A stretch of 59,174 nt of DNA from Myxococcota bacterium. GTDB taxonomy: Bacteria; Myxococcota_A; Polyangia; JAAYKL01. Every line of letters begins with the position of its first letter. The first letter of the stretch is position 1. Below, in pieces: positions 17,939 through 28,469 of the stretch. The position numbers were made by a program, and so were the translations under genes. Below the pieces are notes generated by a model that did not search any database, had not been told where the DNA came from, and was given only the letters and a program-made list of their open reading frames with translations. The stretch covers positions 1-59,174 of the forward strand of contig JASJCT010000030.1 of the NCBI GenBank assembly GCA_030065855.1, given 5' to 3'.

Positions 17939-20900
17939 TGAAGTTCGTTCTCAGGGCCGCGCTTGGCAATCCCGCGGTGGTCACTGCTTTTTTCGGCGCC
18001 TTTATCGTGGCCGGGCTGTTTTCGTTTTTCAATATGCCGCGCAAGGAGGATCCCGAGGTAAACCCACCGTTCGGCGTGGTGATCACACCCCTGCCTGGCG
18101 CAAGTGCGGCCACGGTGGAGCGGCTGGTCACCGAGCCATTGGAAACAGCCATTGGCGAATTGCCAGATTTAAAAACGTTGGTTTCCGGCTCTAGGACCGG
18201 TGTATCGGTCATTACGATTGAGCTGTTCCATGAAGCAGACGTGCTGGATCGATTTCGCACCCTACGGCGATTGGTGAGCGAGGGGGCGAGTGAACTGCCG
18301 AGCGATGCCTTGCCATCTGACATTAGAGCTGAGAACCTCTTGGATGTGGGGATCATGACCATGGCGGTCTCCGCTACAGGGGAAGGGACCGACAGCACCG
18401 TCAACCAAAAATTGACAGCCCTGGCTGAATCCCTGGAGAGCAGGGTGAAAAAGCTCTCCGGTATCAGCCGCGTGGCGATCCAAGGGACCATTGAAAAAGA
18501 GGTCCGCGTTGAAACCGACTTGCACGCCCTTGCTGTGCGCCGGGTACCGTTCACCCGGCTGTTGGGGGCCCTGCAAAGCGCGAACAATCGGCTGCCCGGC
18601 GGTGATATTGCCATACAAGGGAGCCGATTTCCCGTAGAGACATCTGGCGCGTTTGAGCGCTTGTCAGAAGTTGCCGCGACGACCATCGACGTTTCTCCGA
18701 CCGGGACACCAGTAAAAGTAGCAGATGTCGCGACAGTGGCCCTTGGTGAAGAGGACGCACGGGTTCGGGCGCGATATATGGGCCGACCAGCAGTGCTCGT
18801 GACGCCGTACATGCAGGACGGTGCCAAGATTACAGCCCTTGGTGAACGGTTATCAGCGTTGGTCGATGACTTTCGATCGTCCCTTGCGCCTGGTTTTCAC
18901 GTCGATATTGCTTCGAACCAGTCTGCCCGCGTCGATCGGCGCATTTCCAAATTTGTTGTCAATCTACTGCAAGGGCTTGGCCTGGTGATCGGTATCACGG
19001 CAATCGCGCTTGGCCTTGGCGGCATGATCCCCATTGCCGCTGCCTTGCCCCTGGCCATGCTGATGGGCCTGGCCCTGATGGATGCGGTGGGCATCGAGCT
19101 GCAGCAGATGAGCCTGTATGCCTTGGTCCTGGTTATTGGCATGCTGGTTGATAATTCCATTGTCATCACTGAAAACGTAGAGCGACACATGCGGTTTGGC
19201 AAATCGTCCCGAGACGCTGCCCTGGACGGGACATATGAGGTTGCCGGATCAGTGTTGTCGTCCACGCTCACGACGATAGTTGCTTTTATCCCCTTGGCAT
19301 TCATGAGTGATAACGCGGGTGAGTTCATCCGGTCCATGCCGATTGTGGTGAGCCTCACCCTTGCGAGCTCGTACGTGGTCGCCATGGTGGTGACCCCGGC
19401 GCTGGCAACGCGGCTCTACCGACCACAGGAGACCATCGCGACCCGGCTCGAGCGGTGGGCGCAGCCCAAGTTCGATCGGTTTTTATGGGGGGCTTTGCGC
19501 CACCCGTGGGTAACCCTGGGTATTTCCGGTATGTTCCTGGCCGGTACAATCTGGGTCATTGTCGGGACGTTGAACGGAAATCTCGCCCTCGTGGGATTGG
19601 AGTACTTTCCCAAATCCGAGTCTCGGGAGTGCCACATCGATATCACGACCCCAGTGGGGTCTCACATAACAACGACCGAGCAGGCAGTGAAAAAGGTCGA
19701 AACAGCCCTTGCTCAAGTGCCGGAGATCGCGTCGTATACAGCAACTGTTGGCGAGGGGTTTCCCAGGTTTTTTTACAATGTCTTCCCCAGGAGTTCGGAC
19801 GAATCCCACGCCCAGATTCACCTTCGACTAACCAAAGATGGGCGCCCCACACCTCAGATCCTCGCAGCTATCAAGGCATTGGTGGGACCGATGCCTGGAA
19901 CGCGGGTCGAGTATCGGGAGATGGAGCAAGGGCCACCCGTGGGTGCGCCCGTAGTGGTGCGGATTAGCGGAGAGGAAATCCCCACTATCCGCAAAGCAGC
20001 GGTTGCGGTTATCGGGCGGCTAAAAGGCAGCCCCATCATTGAAGATGTGTACGATGATTTTGGTCCAGATATTCCCCGGGTATCGGTTGACGTGGACCGG
20101 GACCGGGCAGCCCGGGTTGGGCTTAGCGAGGGTGAGATCGCAGCGGCCGTGCGAATGGCCATCACCGGTGTCCAAGCGACTACCTTGCGCCAGGGGGATG
20201 AGGAGATCCCGATTGTGGTATCTGCCAAAGAAGATGAACGGCAGGACATCGGCGATTTAAACGCCCTGTTTGTAGATGCCCGGGCAACCGGAAAGACAGT
20301 GCCCATCCGGCAGGTGGCTGAGGTGGTCCCGGATTTCACGCCTGGCCAGATACGGCACCGAGACTTTGAGCGCACCATCTCTGTCAGGGTCTGGGGTGCA
20401 GAGGACGTGCCAACTACTGACTTGGAGCGGGTTGTTCGCAGTGTGCTCGCAGACTATACAGCGCCGAGTGGGGTGACATTGACATTTGGTGGCGAGACCG
20501 AACACCGAACGCGCTCGTTTGCCTCCCTGGGGCAACTGGGCCTGGTGGCCCTGATGGCAGTGTTCATCATTCTGGTAATACAGTACCGATCCCTATCAAA
20601 GCCATTTGCCATCCTGGCGGCCTTGCCCTTGTCCATTATCGGTGCCGTGGTGGGGCTGATGGTACTAAAGACGACAATGGGATTCATGTCCATTGTGGGC
20701 ATGGTGTCCCTTATCGGTGTCGTAGTGAACGACTCTATCGTTCTCGTGGAATTTATCGAGCAACAGCGCAGGCAAGGGGAGGGCCTGGATGCGGCTATAC
20801 GGGAAGGGGTTCGCATTCGCCTACGGCCCATATTCATGACCACCGTCACGACTATCTTCGGCATGATTCCCCTGACCTTTTTTGGCGGTGTACTTTGGCG

Positions 20901-21021
20901 ACCCCTGGGCGCGGTCATCATCTTTGGTCTGTTGTTTGCGACCCTCCTCACCCTCGTGGTCATTCCGGTCTTGTATCGCCAGATTGAAAAGGCCAACGAA
21001 TTGATTACCAAGGCGTTTTAA
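17938..21021 (+). CDS. RND efflux pump permease (HAE1-like)
   Basis: The 1027-residue protein has the RND plan: one N-terminal helix, a large periplasmic porter region, helices from about 335, a second periplasmic region (about 560-865) and the last helices. TM4 carries GMLVDNSIVITENVER and TM10 carries GVVVNDSIVLVEFIEQ. Compared with AcrB from general knowledge, one of the two TM4 aspartates is retained and the other is Asn, and the TM10 Lys is Asn followed by Asp. Proton coupling may therefore use a modified relay. It exports hydrophobic or amphiphilic compounds, powered by proton influx. It is translationally coupled to the adaptor gene. The substrate is unknown. Confidence 0.9.
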   Translation: MKFVLRAALGNPAVVTAFFGAFIVAGLFSFFNMPRKEDPEVNPPFGVVITPLPGASAATVERLVTEPLETAIGELPDLKTLVSGSRTGVSVITIELFHEADVLDRFRTLRRLVSEGASELPSDALPSDIRAENLLDVGIMTMAVSATGEGTDSTVNQKLTALAESLESRVKKLSGISRVAIQGTIEKEVRVETDLHALAVRRVPFTRLLGALQSANNRLPGGDIAIQGSRFPVETSGAFERLSEVAATTIDVSPTGTPVKVADVATVALGEEDARVRARYMGRPAVLVTPYMQDGAKITALGERLSALVDDFRSSLAPGFHVDIASNQSARVDRRISKFVVNLLQGLGLVIGITAIALGLGGMIPIAAALPLAMLMGLALMDAVGIELQQMSLYALVLVIGMLVDNSIVITENVERHMRFGKSSRDAALDGTYEVAGSVLSSTLTTIVAFIPLAFMSDNAGEFIRSMPIVVSLTLASSYVVAMVVTPALATRLYRPQETIATRLERWAQPKFDRFLWGALRHPWVTLGISGMFLAGTIWVIVGTLNGNLALVGLEYFPKSESRECHIDITTPVGSHITTTEQAVKKVETALAQVPEIASYTATVGEGFPRFFYNVFPRSSDESHAQIHLRLTKDGRPTPQILAAIKALVGPMPGTRVEYREMEQGPPVGAPVVVRISGEEIPTIRKAAVAVIGRLKGSPIIEDVYDDFGPDIPRVSVDVDRDRAARVGLSEGEIAAAVRMAITGVQATTLRQGDEEIPIVVSAKEDERQDIGDLNALFVDARATGKTVPIRQVAEVVPDFTPGQIRHRDFERTISVRVWGAEDVPTTDLERVVRSVLADYTAPSGVTLTFGGETEHRTRSFASLGQLGLVALMAVFIILVIQYRSLSKPFAILAALPLSIIGAVVGLMVLKTTMGFMSIVGMVSLIGVVVNDSIVLVEFIEQQRRQGEGLDAAIREGVRIRLRPIFMTTVTTIFGMIPLTFFGGVLWRPLGAVIIFGLLFATLLTLVVIPVLYRQIEKANELITKAF

Positions 21022-21033
21022 ATTAACCCTTAC

Positions 21034-21078
21034 AACCATATGGTTGACATGTTTGGCATGGATGCATATCCTTAGGAT
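21034..21078 (+). promoter_or_regulatory. Toxin-antitoxin promoter with two palindromes
   Basis: TTGACA (21044-21049) and TATCCT (21067-21072) are spaced by 17 bp, a good sigma-70-type match, 37 bp before the antitoxin ATG. A perfect 12-bp palindrome AACCATATGGTT (21034-21045) overlaps the -35 box, and ATCCTTAGGAT (21068-21078) overlaps the -10 box. Phd-type antitoxins usually repress their own promoter, so either palindrome could be the operator. Confidence 0.6.
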
Positions 21079-21108
21079 GTTGGATTTTGATTAGATAAGG
21101 ATAGGGCA

Positions 21109-21402
21109 ATGCAGGACATCACAGCAGACTATCTGAGAAAACACCTCGGCGAGGTACTTGACCGCGCCTATTACACAGGTGCTGAGGTCAGGATAAACAG
21201 GAAGGGCAAAGCCATGGGCGTGTTTGTCCCCATTGCATTGTATGAAAAAAGAAAGAACGTATACCGCAATGCCTTTTTAAAATTCATGGAGGAACAGCGA
21301 GCCACAGGAAGAGGGGACAACCTGTCAGATGAAGAAGCAATGGACATTGCGACCCAGACTGTGAATGAGGTGCGAGCAATAAATTCCAAGCAGAATGATT
21401 AA
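21109..21402 (+). CDS. Phd/YefM-family antitoxin
   Basis: The 97-residue product starts with MQDITADYLRKHLGEVLDRA, followed by a strand pair with RINRKGKAMGVFVPIALYEK. This is the N-terminal DNA-binding fold of Phd/YefM antitoxins. The less conserved C-terminal tail (from about 50) would bind and block the toxin. It overlaps the PIN toxin gene by 8 bp and precedes it, the usual order for such modules. It very likely neutralises the toxin and represses the shared promoter through the palindromes upstream. The base composition is somewhat richer in A/T than the flanking efflux and lectin genes, consistent with horizontal transfer, though this is judged by eye. Confidence 0.82.
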   Translation: MQDITADYLRKHLGEVLDRAYYTGAEVRINRKGKAMGVFVPIALYEKRKNVYRNAFLKFMEEQRATGRGDNLSDEEAMDIATQTVNEVRAINSKQND

Positions 21403-21838
21403 AGCTGTTTTCGATACAAATATATTTGTCAGCGCTCTTATCAAGCCTAAAAGCACACCGGCAAAGCTTCTTGATATGGCAGCAAAAGCGGCATTTGAGC
21501 TGGTTGTTTCCAGCCAGATTATTGCCGAGCTTGATACTGTTCTTTCGTATCCCAAAATCAGCAAGCATCAGAATATAGATGATAAGAGCGCAGAGGTCTT
21601 TCTTGGTCTGATCCTTAAGACGTACACAAATATTGGTAATGTACCGCAATTTTTTATAGTTCCCAATGATCCCAGGGATAATCATGTAATAAGTACTGCA
21701 ATTACCTGCAGGGCTGATTACCTTGTTTCTGGGGATAAGGCGCACATCCTGCCACTCGGAAGCGTGGAGGGGACTAAAATCGTAACAGCAAATGAGTTTT
21801 TTGAGCTTATTTCTAGCGGAGAATATAGCTGCCTTTAA
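21395..21838 (+). CDS. PIN-domain toxin (COG1569-type RNase)
   Basis: The 147-residue product begins IKAVFDTNIFVSALI, carrying the first acidic residue of the PIN active site. Later acidic positions appear in AELDTVLSYPKI and in NDPRDNHVISTAITCRADYLVSGDKAH, which is highly typical of PIN toxins of the COG1569 type. Such proteins are Mg-dependent ribonucleases that stop translation when the antitoxin is lost. The expected acidic residues are all visible, so the toxin looks intact. Its start overlaps the end of the antitoxin gene, and the module is bounded by the efflux pump upstream and a converging lectin gene 13 bp downstream. Confidence 0.85.
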   Translation: MIKAVFDTNIFVSALIKPKSTPAKLLDMAAKAAFELVVSSQIIAELDTVLSYPKISKHQNIDDKSAEVFLGLILKTYTNIGNVPQFFIVPNDPRDNHVISTAITCRADYLVSGDKAHILPLGSVEGTKIVTANEFFELISSGEYSCL

Positions 21839-21851
21839 AATCCGAGCGACT

Positions 21852-22196
21852 TTAAACTTTAAATCTACACCCGCACACGCTCATTTTGCCCTCGACAACG
21901 GTCTTCCACTGACCATTCCATTCTCCGCCATAGGATGCACATGCAATAGGGCACTTTTCCTTTGCATCATCGTTGTTCCAAATCGGCCCGGCAATGATAT
22001 CAATTGTGAATTCTGATGAACCGGCTGGAGTGGCGCTGAGCGTACAGCCACATACGCTCATTTTGCCCTCGACAACCGTCTTCCATTGACCGGTCCACTC
22101 TCCCATGTGGGCAGCGCACGCAATAGGACACTTCTTCTTTGCATCATCGTTGTTCCAAATCGGCCCCACTGGAATGTCGATTGTAAACGTTGCCAT
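21852..22196 (-). CDS. Mannan-binding lectin of the MVL family, two-repeat
   Basis: The 114-residue protein consists of two near-identical repeats of about 54 residues. Each has a FTIDI-x-x-GPIWNNDDA strand-turn and a GQWKTVVEGKMSVCGC end. This matches the tandem layout of the Microcystis viridis lectin (MVL), which binds the Man-GlcNAc core of N-glycans, and the length is almost identical. Unlike MVL as I recall it, each repeat carries a CPIAC and a CGC motif, eight Cys in all, which could form disulfides or bind metal. There is no signal peptide. A very strong ribosome site, GAGGAGGAG, precedes the ATG. It converges with the PIN toxin gene and diverges from the kinase gene. Confidence 0.88.
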   Translation of the reverse strand: MATFTIDIPVGPIWNNDDAKKKCPIACAAHMGEWTGQWKTVVEGKMSVCGCTLSATPAGSSEFTIDIIAGPIWNNDDAKEKCPIACASYGGEWNGQWKTVVEGKMSVCGCRFKV

Positions 22197-22453
22197 CTTC
22201 TCCTCCTCACGTCACTTGGTTGTTGGGGAAGTGTTAACCTTTTGTTGCCCGCCTCCCCCAAAGCCGCGGGCACCGATTGCTGACGATATTCAATAAACAC
22301 GCCAACAGCACAGGCCGACATTCGTGGGGATGATTACCCCATGCATGGCGCAAAATTGGAAAAAACTGTCCAACAGGGGCAGCAACATTGGACGAAATCG
22401 TCCGCTAGATCGACCTGGTTGAGAGATTGATCGATCCCATGGCAAGTTACTTG

Positions 22454-22482
22454 TCGCGCTACCTGGGAGAAGCTATACATAT
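22454..22482 (+). promoter_or_regulatory. Possible kinase promoter close to the start codon
   Basis: TTGTCG and TATACA are separated by 17 bp just before the kinase ATG, and the -10 box lies in the palindrome GCTATACATATAGC. No ribosome site is seen at normal distance, so the transcript may be nearly leaderless. The boxes match the consensus only in part. Confidence 0.35.
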
Positions 22483-22488
22483 AGCATC

Positions 22489-23547
22489 ATGTCAGGGGAT
22501 CTCATCGGTAAGGAGCTGCTCGGTCAATTCCGCATCACAGAGCGGATCGGACGCGGGGGCATGGGCGAGGTCTACAAGGCCGAGCAACCAGCCATGGATC
22601 GAATGGTCGCGATTAAGATTCTCCACGCCAGGCTGGCCTCCAGACCAGATCTCGTCTCCAGGTTCCGAAGAGAGGCGCGGGCGATGAGTCGCCTGTCCCA
22701 TCCCAACACAGCCCGCGTTTTTCTCTACGGCCATATCGAGGCGTCAGAACAACTCTACATTGTTATGGAGTACCTTAAAGGTGTGGATCTCGCGCGATGG
22801 GTGCGCCGCGAAGGGCCGATGCCAATGGAACGGGCACTCAAAGTCATGATTCAGGTACTCGGTGCCTTGGAAGAGGCGCATTCCGTCGGTGTGATTCACA
22901 GAGATCTAAAGCCAGAGAATATACTGCTTACGACCCAAGGCGGTATCGCAGATTTTCCCAAAGTTCTCGATTTCGGTCTTGCAAAAGTGCGAGAGACGCG
23001 GCTCCGTCCTGGCTCAGTGGCGCTCACCCGGGAGGGCATGGTTTTTGGCACCCCTGAGTTCATGTCTCCAGAGCAAGCACGCGGCGAAACCTTGGATGCC
23101 AAGTCCGATATCTACTCTGCAGGCCTTATTCTGTACGAGCTCCTGACCGGTCGGTTGCCCTATCCAAAATGCAAGCCCATGGAATACATCTCCCATCAAA
23201 TCTACACCCAGCCCATGCCGGTTACAGAGCGCGTACCAGAACTGAACCTGCCTGTTATCCTGGATCCTATTATTGCCAAGGCCCTAGAAAAAGAACCTGA
23301 AAAGCGCTTCGCCTCGGCCCTTGCTTTTGGCGAGGCCCTAAGGGATGCACTGCCTAGATCAGATCCCACTGATCCAATACAAATCCACTCTGGTGATGCA
23401 ACCGGCGCCATTGGAATGACGCACAGTAGAGCAGGGCAGTTGGATGAAAAATCCCGGGTCGGGGGCAGGGGATTTGTGATCGGACTGCTAGCCGTTATTG
23501 TCGTCCTGTTAGGGTTGGTGATCTGGCTATTTGCCACGCGAAAGTAA
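22489..23547 (+). CDS. Membrane-anchored Hanks-type Ser/Thr protein kinase
   Basis: The 352-residue product carries all key kinase motifs: the Gly-rich loop RIGRGGMGEVYKAE (about 19-32), the ATP-binding Lys in MVAIKIL, the catalytic loop VIHRDLKPENILL (Asp at about 137), the metal-binding DFGLAK, and GTPEFMSPEQ of the activation segment. A single hydrophobic helix near the C-terminus (FVIGLLAVIVVLLGLVIWLF) is followed by ATRK, so the kinase domain is cytoplasmic and tail-anchored with no external sensor domain. It should phosphorylate proteins on Ser or Thr; its substrates are unknown. It stands alone, divergent from the lectin gene. Confidence 0.93.
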   Translation: MSGDLIGKELLGQFRITERIGRGGMGEVYKAEQPAMDRMVAIKILHARLASRPDLVSRFRREARAMSRLSHPNTARVFLYGHIEASEQLYIVMEYLKGVDLARWVRREGPMPMERALKVMIQVLGALEEAHSVGVIHRDLKPENILLTTQGGIADFPKVLDFGLAKVRETRLRPGSVALTREGMVFGTPEFMSPEQARGETLDAKSDIYSAGLILYELLTGRLPYPKCKPMEYISHQIYTQPMPVTERVPELNLPVILDPIIAKALEKEPEKRFASALAFGEALRDALPRSDPTDPIQIHSGDATGAIGMTHSRAGQLDEKSRVGGRGFVIGLLAVIVVLLGLVIWLFATRK

Positions 23548-24117
23548 TGAGGGACAATATTGTCCTAGGCCTTTAGTAATTATCCTAGGCCTTTAGTAGT
23601 AGAATATAATTTGAATAATTATCCATTATATTTTCTATATTAGACATAATTGAATATAGTCTAGAATTATAATAATCGATATCATTGATGTCCAAAACAG
23701 CTCAGAAATCAACATGCGTCCTTTGAAATCATTGAAGAAAACGGTCATTCCCGCGAATGCGGGAATCCAGGCTCCCCTTCACATAGATTCCCGCATTCGC
23801 GGGAATGACGTGGGTTTCATGAGTTCCTCTATCGTTGTTTTGGACAGTATTGAATCGATATACAATAGTGCACGTCGATAAAGGTTATTTATGGTATTTA
23901 TTTGGCTCTTAAAGTAACGCTATTTCAACAATTATGTCTGGATTATGATAAAAATCATTCAGCTTGTTTGTCCCATTCTATTATGTAAGGTGCCCAAGAT
24001 GCGGCGTTCAATGGCAGGAGCCGCGTTTTGGTAGGAAGGACGAAAGGCTCGCTGAAGATCACCACATTCTGTCTAAAATAAATCATCACTCCAATTGAAT
24101 TTCAGAAAGGAAAAACG
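23548..24117. other. 570-bp gene-free region with several repeats
   Basis: No credible gene is seen. The left end has the perfect palindrome GGACAATATTGTCC (23552-23565) and a direct repeat TCCTAGGCCTTTAGTA (23563-23578 and 23583-23598). An AT-rich stretch follows, then a nested inverted structure (23675-23859). The last 230 bp lead to the transporter gene; its ribosome site GAAAGGA is clear, but no convincing promoter boxes were found. Confidence 0.7.
23675..23859. repeat. Nested inverted repeat, MITE-like
   Basis: The core is a perfect 24-bp inverted repeat (23744-23767 and 23786-23809) around an 18-bp loop. Each arm itself holds the small palindrome CCCGCGAATGCGGG or its near copy. Further out, ATCGAT...GTCCAAAAC (23675-23698) and GTTTTGGAC...ATCGAT (23837-23859) are imperfect inverted copies. 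It encodes no protein. Confidence 0.75.
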
Positions 24118-25371
24118 ATGTCGTCAGACAAAGTAATGAACCGGTGGCTTGTTGTCGTGGGGGCAATTTTAATTCAGCTTGCATTGGGCGCTATATATGC
24201 CTGGTCGGTTTTCACCCCGTCGTTGGTAAAAGACGGTTGGTCTAAGGCAGATACCCAGGATGTTTTTGCAGCTGGCCTGGCATTTTTCGCCATTGTTATG
24301 GTGATCGCAGGTAGGCTGATGCCCAAGGTAGGCCCTCGCAAACTCGCCATCTCGGGCGGTATCGTTCTGGGCTTGGGGTACGCCTTGGCAGGCTTGATGG
24401 GAACCACGAGTTATTGGGCCCTGCTCCTTCTCGTCGGGGTCGTCGGCGGCAGTGGTATCGGCCTGGCCTACGTGGTGCCCATCGCCGTGGGGACCCGCTG
24501 GTTTCCAGATAAGAAAGGCCTGATCATGGGGCTGGCTGTGGCCGGCTTTGGCTTCGGCGCCATGGGGTGGGTCAAACTGGCCGGCGCATGGGGACATCTC
24601 ATTGAAACCATTGGTCTTTCGGGAACATTCTTGGTTTACGGCATTGCGTTCTTCGTTATGGTGGTCATCGGCGGGGCGTTCATGATCTTTCCGCCAGACG
24701 GTTGGCAACCCGAGGGCTGGACCCCACCCACACCTGCAAGCGGTGGCGCAGCGACCGGCGCAGTGGATTTTACTAGCGGAGAAATGCTTCGCACCCCCCA
24801 ATTCTACATGATTTTTCTGTGCTTTGTCGCTGGCGGCGGCGCAGGCCTGATGAGCATCGGTTTGATGAAGCTCTTTCCAATGGAAGCACTCCAGGCAAAT
24901 GGTTTGGACGCTGCATCGGCGAGCGCTATCGCAGGTACGGCCATGGCCGTGTTTTTCTCCCTGGGCAACGGCTTTGGTCGCATCGTCTGGGGTGCCTTGA
25001 GCGATAAGCTGGGCAGAAAGCTCTCCGTGATTATCATGCTCGCCACCCAAGGGGCGATGGTTCTTGCGTTCCCGTACATGGCCGGTACTGAAAACCTCTT
25101 GTATCTCGGCGCGGCCATCATCGGGTTCAATTTTGGCGGTAACTTTGCACTCTTCCCGTCAATTACGGCTGATACCTTTGGCAACAAATTTGTGGGTCAA
25201 AACTATCCTTGGGTATTTCTCGCATACGGCGTGGGCGGTATTGCAGGCCCGAAAATGGGTGGCATGCTTGGGGATATGGGCAACTTCCCCTTGGCCTTTA
25301 CCATCTGCGGTGTTGCCGTGCTCATCGCCGCTGGTATCGCGGCCATGGTGAAGCCGCCGAAGCAAGCGTAA
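24118..25371 (+). CDS. OFA-family MFS transporter (oxalate/formate antiporter type)
   Basis: The 417-residue product has twelve predicted membrane helices. It begins NRWLVVVGAILIQLALGAIYAWSVF, the hallmark of the oxalate:formate antiporter family. The cytoplasmic loop IAVGTRWFPDKKGLIMGLAV and the second-half GNGFGRIVWGALSDKLGRK are typical MFS loops. It probably moves a small monocarboxylate across the inner membrane. It ends 85 bp before the acetyl-CoA synthetase gene on the same strand, which suggests acetate or a related acid as substrate, but the exact ion cannot be read from the sequence. The ribosome site GAAAGGA is well placed. Confidence 0.85.
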   Translation: MSSDKVMNRWLVVVGAILIQLALGAIYAWSVFTPSLVKDGWSKADTQDVFAAGLAFFAIVMVIAGRLMPKVGPRKLAISGGIVLGLGYALAGLMGTTSYWALLLLVGVVGGSGIGLAYVVPIAVGTRWFPDKKGLIMGLAVAGFGFGAMGWVKLAGAWGHLIETIGLSGTFLVYGIAFFVMVVIGGAFMIFPPDGWQPEGWTPPTPASGGAATGAVDFTSGEMLRTPQFYMIFLCFVAGGGAGLMSIGLMKLFPMEALQANGLDAASASAIAGTAMAVFFSLGNGFGRIVWGALSDKLGRKLSVIIMLATQGAMVLAFPYMAGTENLLYLGAAIIGFNFGGNFALFPSITADTFGNKFVGQNYPWVFLAYGVGGIAGPKMGGMLGDMGNFPLAFTICGVAVLIAAGIAAMVKPPKQA

Positions 25372-25456
25372 TAGAATAGTGACTGCCGTGGGAGATCACG
25401 GCTTGATAGTGGAAAACACTTTTAGAAACGGACCGAAATAAAAAGGAGCTAGAAAA

Positions 25457-27403
<1,947 letters not shown>

Positions 27404-27467
27404 GTACCAGAACGCCTCCTTACATATCTCCCAATACACCGCTAAATCGGGTATACTGCCAATCGTT

Positions 27468-28214
27468 ATGCGCCGATTTGTCTTAACGATTGCACTGACC
27501 TGCATTGTCCTGATCTCATCTAATCAATCCCTGCGAGCCGATAGGTCGTCCGCACCATTCATTGTCCCACCTGGCAAATTCCAGGCTTTGGCCGCGGCCG
27601 GGCCTTTGATCATTGATCGTTCGGTCTACCTGGGGCTCGAAGGGTCTTTTGAGATCGGTCTCTTTCCCGGGTTCGAGCTCGCAGGCCCGCTGGCCCTGAC
27701 CCTGCGGATCATCGAACCTGCACCTGGCTCCGGGGTATACCTGTGCGGCGGTATCGTCGACATGTGGTTCCGGCCCAAGACAGATGTCTTTTTTGCCCCG
27801 GCCGTTATTTTGGGCGGCCAGGCCAGGGTTGGGCCGGCCGCGGCGGTTCGCGCTGCCATGGACGTAACCTGGGTTACCCATGGGGTAGACGACTGGCAGA
27901 GTGATGCCTGGCTTCGGGGCAGCTTTGCCGTTGTCATCGATTTTGGCCGATTTGCCACGGTAACTGCAGGGGTTTCATATCAGCGCATCATTTCTGGCCA
28001 AGACCAGCCGTCTGATCAGGCCTATCAGACCGGCTGGGTTGGCAATTCACGGGTGTCAGTGGGTTCGGTTCGCGCAGCCCCCTTTCACGATAGTCCCATC
28101 CTTTCCATACACGTTGCCCGATTTCTCGATGTTATCGTCATCTCCAGGTTTGATATTAATATGGAGAGAAATACAAACGATATAAGACTCCTGGCCGGCA
28201 TCGAGGTGCACTAA
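27468..28214 (+). CDS. Secreted protein of unknown function, possible outer-membrane barrel
   Basis: The 248-residue product has a signal peptide (MRRFVLTIALTCIVLISSNQ, cut near LRA). The remainder alternates polar and hydrophobic residues with many Gly and aromatic residues (ALTLRIIEP, GVYLCGGIVDMWFRP, TVTAGVSYQRIISG). This pattern suits an outer-membrane beta-barrel or another beta-rich envelope protein, but no family is recognised. It stands 64 bp after acs and 342 bp before the homocysteine cluster. No good ribosome site is visible, and the start is chosen because of the signal peptide. Confidence 0.55.
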   Translation: MRRFVLTIALTCIVLISSNQSLRADRSSAPFIVPPGKFQALAAAGPLIIDRSVYLGLEGSFEIGLFPGFELAGPLALTLRIIEPAPGSGVYLCGGIVDMWFRPKTDVFFAPAVILGGQARVGPAAAVRAAMDVTWVTHGVDDWQSDAWLRGSFAVVIDFGRFATVTAGVSYQRIISGQDQPSDQAYQTGWVGNSRVSVGSVRAAPFHDSPILSIHVARFLDVIVISRFDINMERNTNDIRLLAGIEVH

Positions 28215-28352
28215 AGGTTAGACCGCGGCCCACGTGGTGGCGGCGTATTGCAGTGGATAGGCCACGAATCTCGTACAGACTTTTGGCTTTATTTATTCAA
28301 ACGGAATATAATTCTATTTATCAGTTTTGAATTGAATTTGGTAACTTTTTTA

Positions 28353-28381
28353 TTGACAAATATTTCTTTTTGCAGAATAAC
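28353..28381 (+). promoter_or_regulatory. Probable promoter of the homocysteine cluster
   Basis: TTGACA (28353-28358) and AATAAC (28376-28381) are separated by 17 bp within an AT-rich stretch. The -35 box is perfect and the -10 box matches four of six. Transcription from here would give a leader of about 170 bases before the UPF0280 start. Confidence 0.5.
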
Positions 28382-28423
28382 ATTCGAATGGATTGGTCGA
28401 GAAAATCCTGTCTCTCCATGGCG

Positions 28424-28469
28424 ATGCCAAGGCCCCGGTTCGAAACCGCGGGCGATTTGGCTTTGGCAT
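28424..28469 (+). promoter_or_regulatory. Structured leader element upstream of homocysteine genes
   Basis: ATGCCAAGGCC (28424-28434) pairs with GGCTTTGGCAT (28459-28469), allowing one mismatch. Inside it, CGGTT and AACCG form a second stem around CGA. This stacked or branched hairpin lies in the predicted 5' leader. It does not match a riboswitch class that I can recognise. Confidence 0.4.

Noticed and set aside
24169..25050. 293-codon minus-strand frame rich in His and Gln
   Set aside because: It is antisense to the OFA transporter, and its composition is that expected from a mirrored membrane protein gene.
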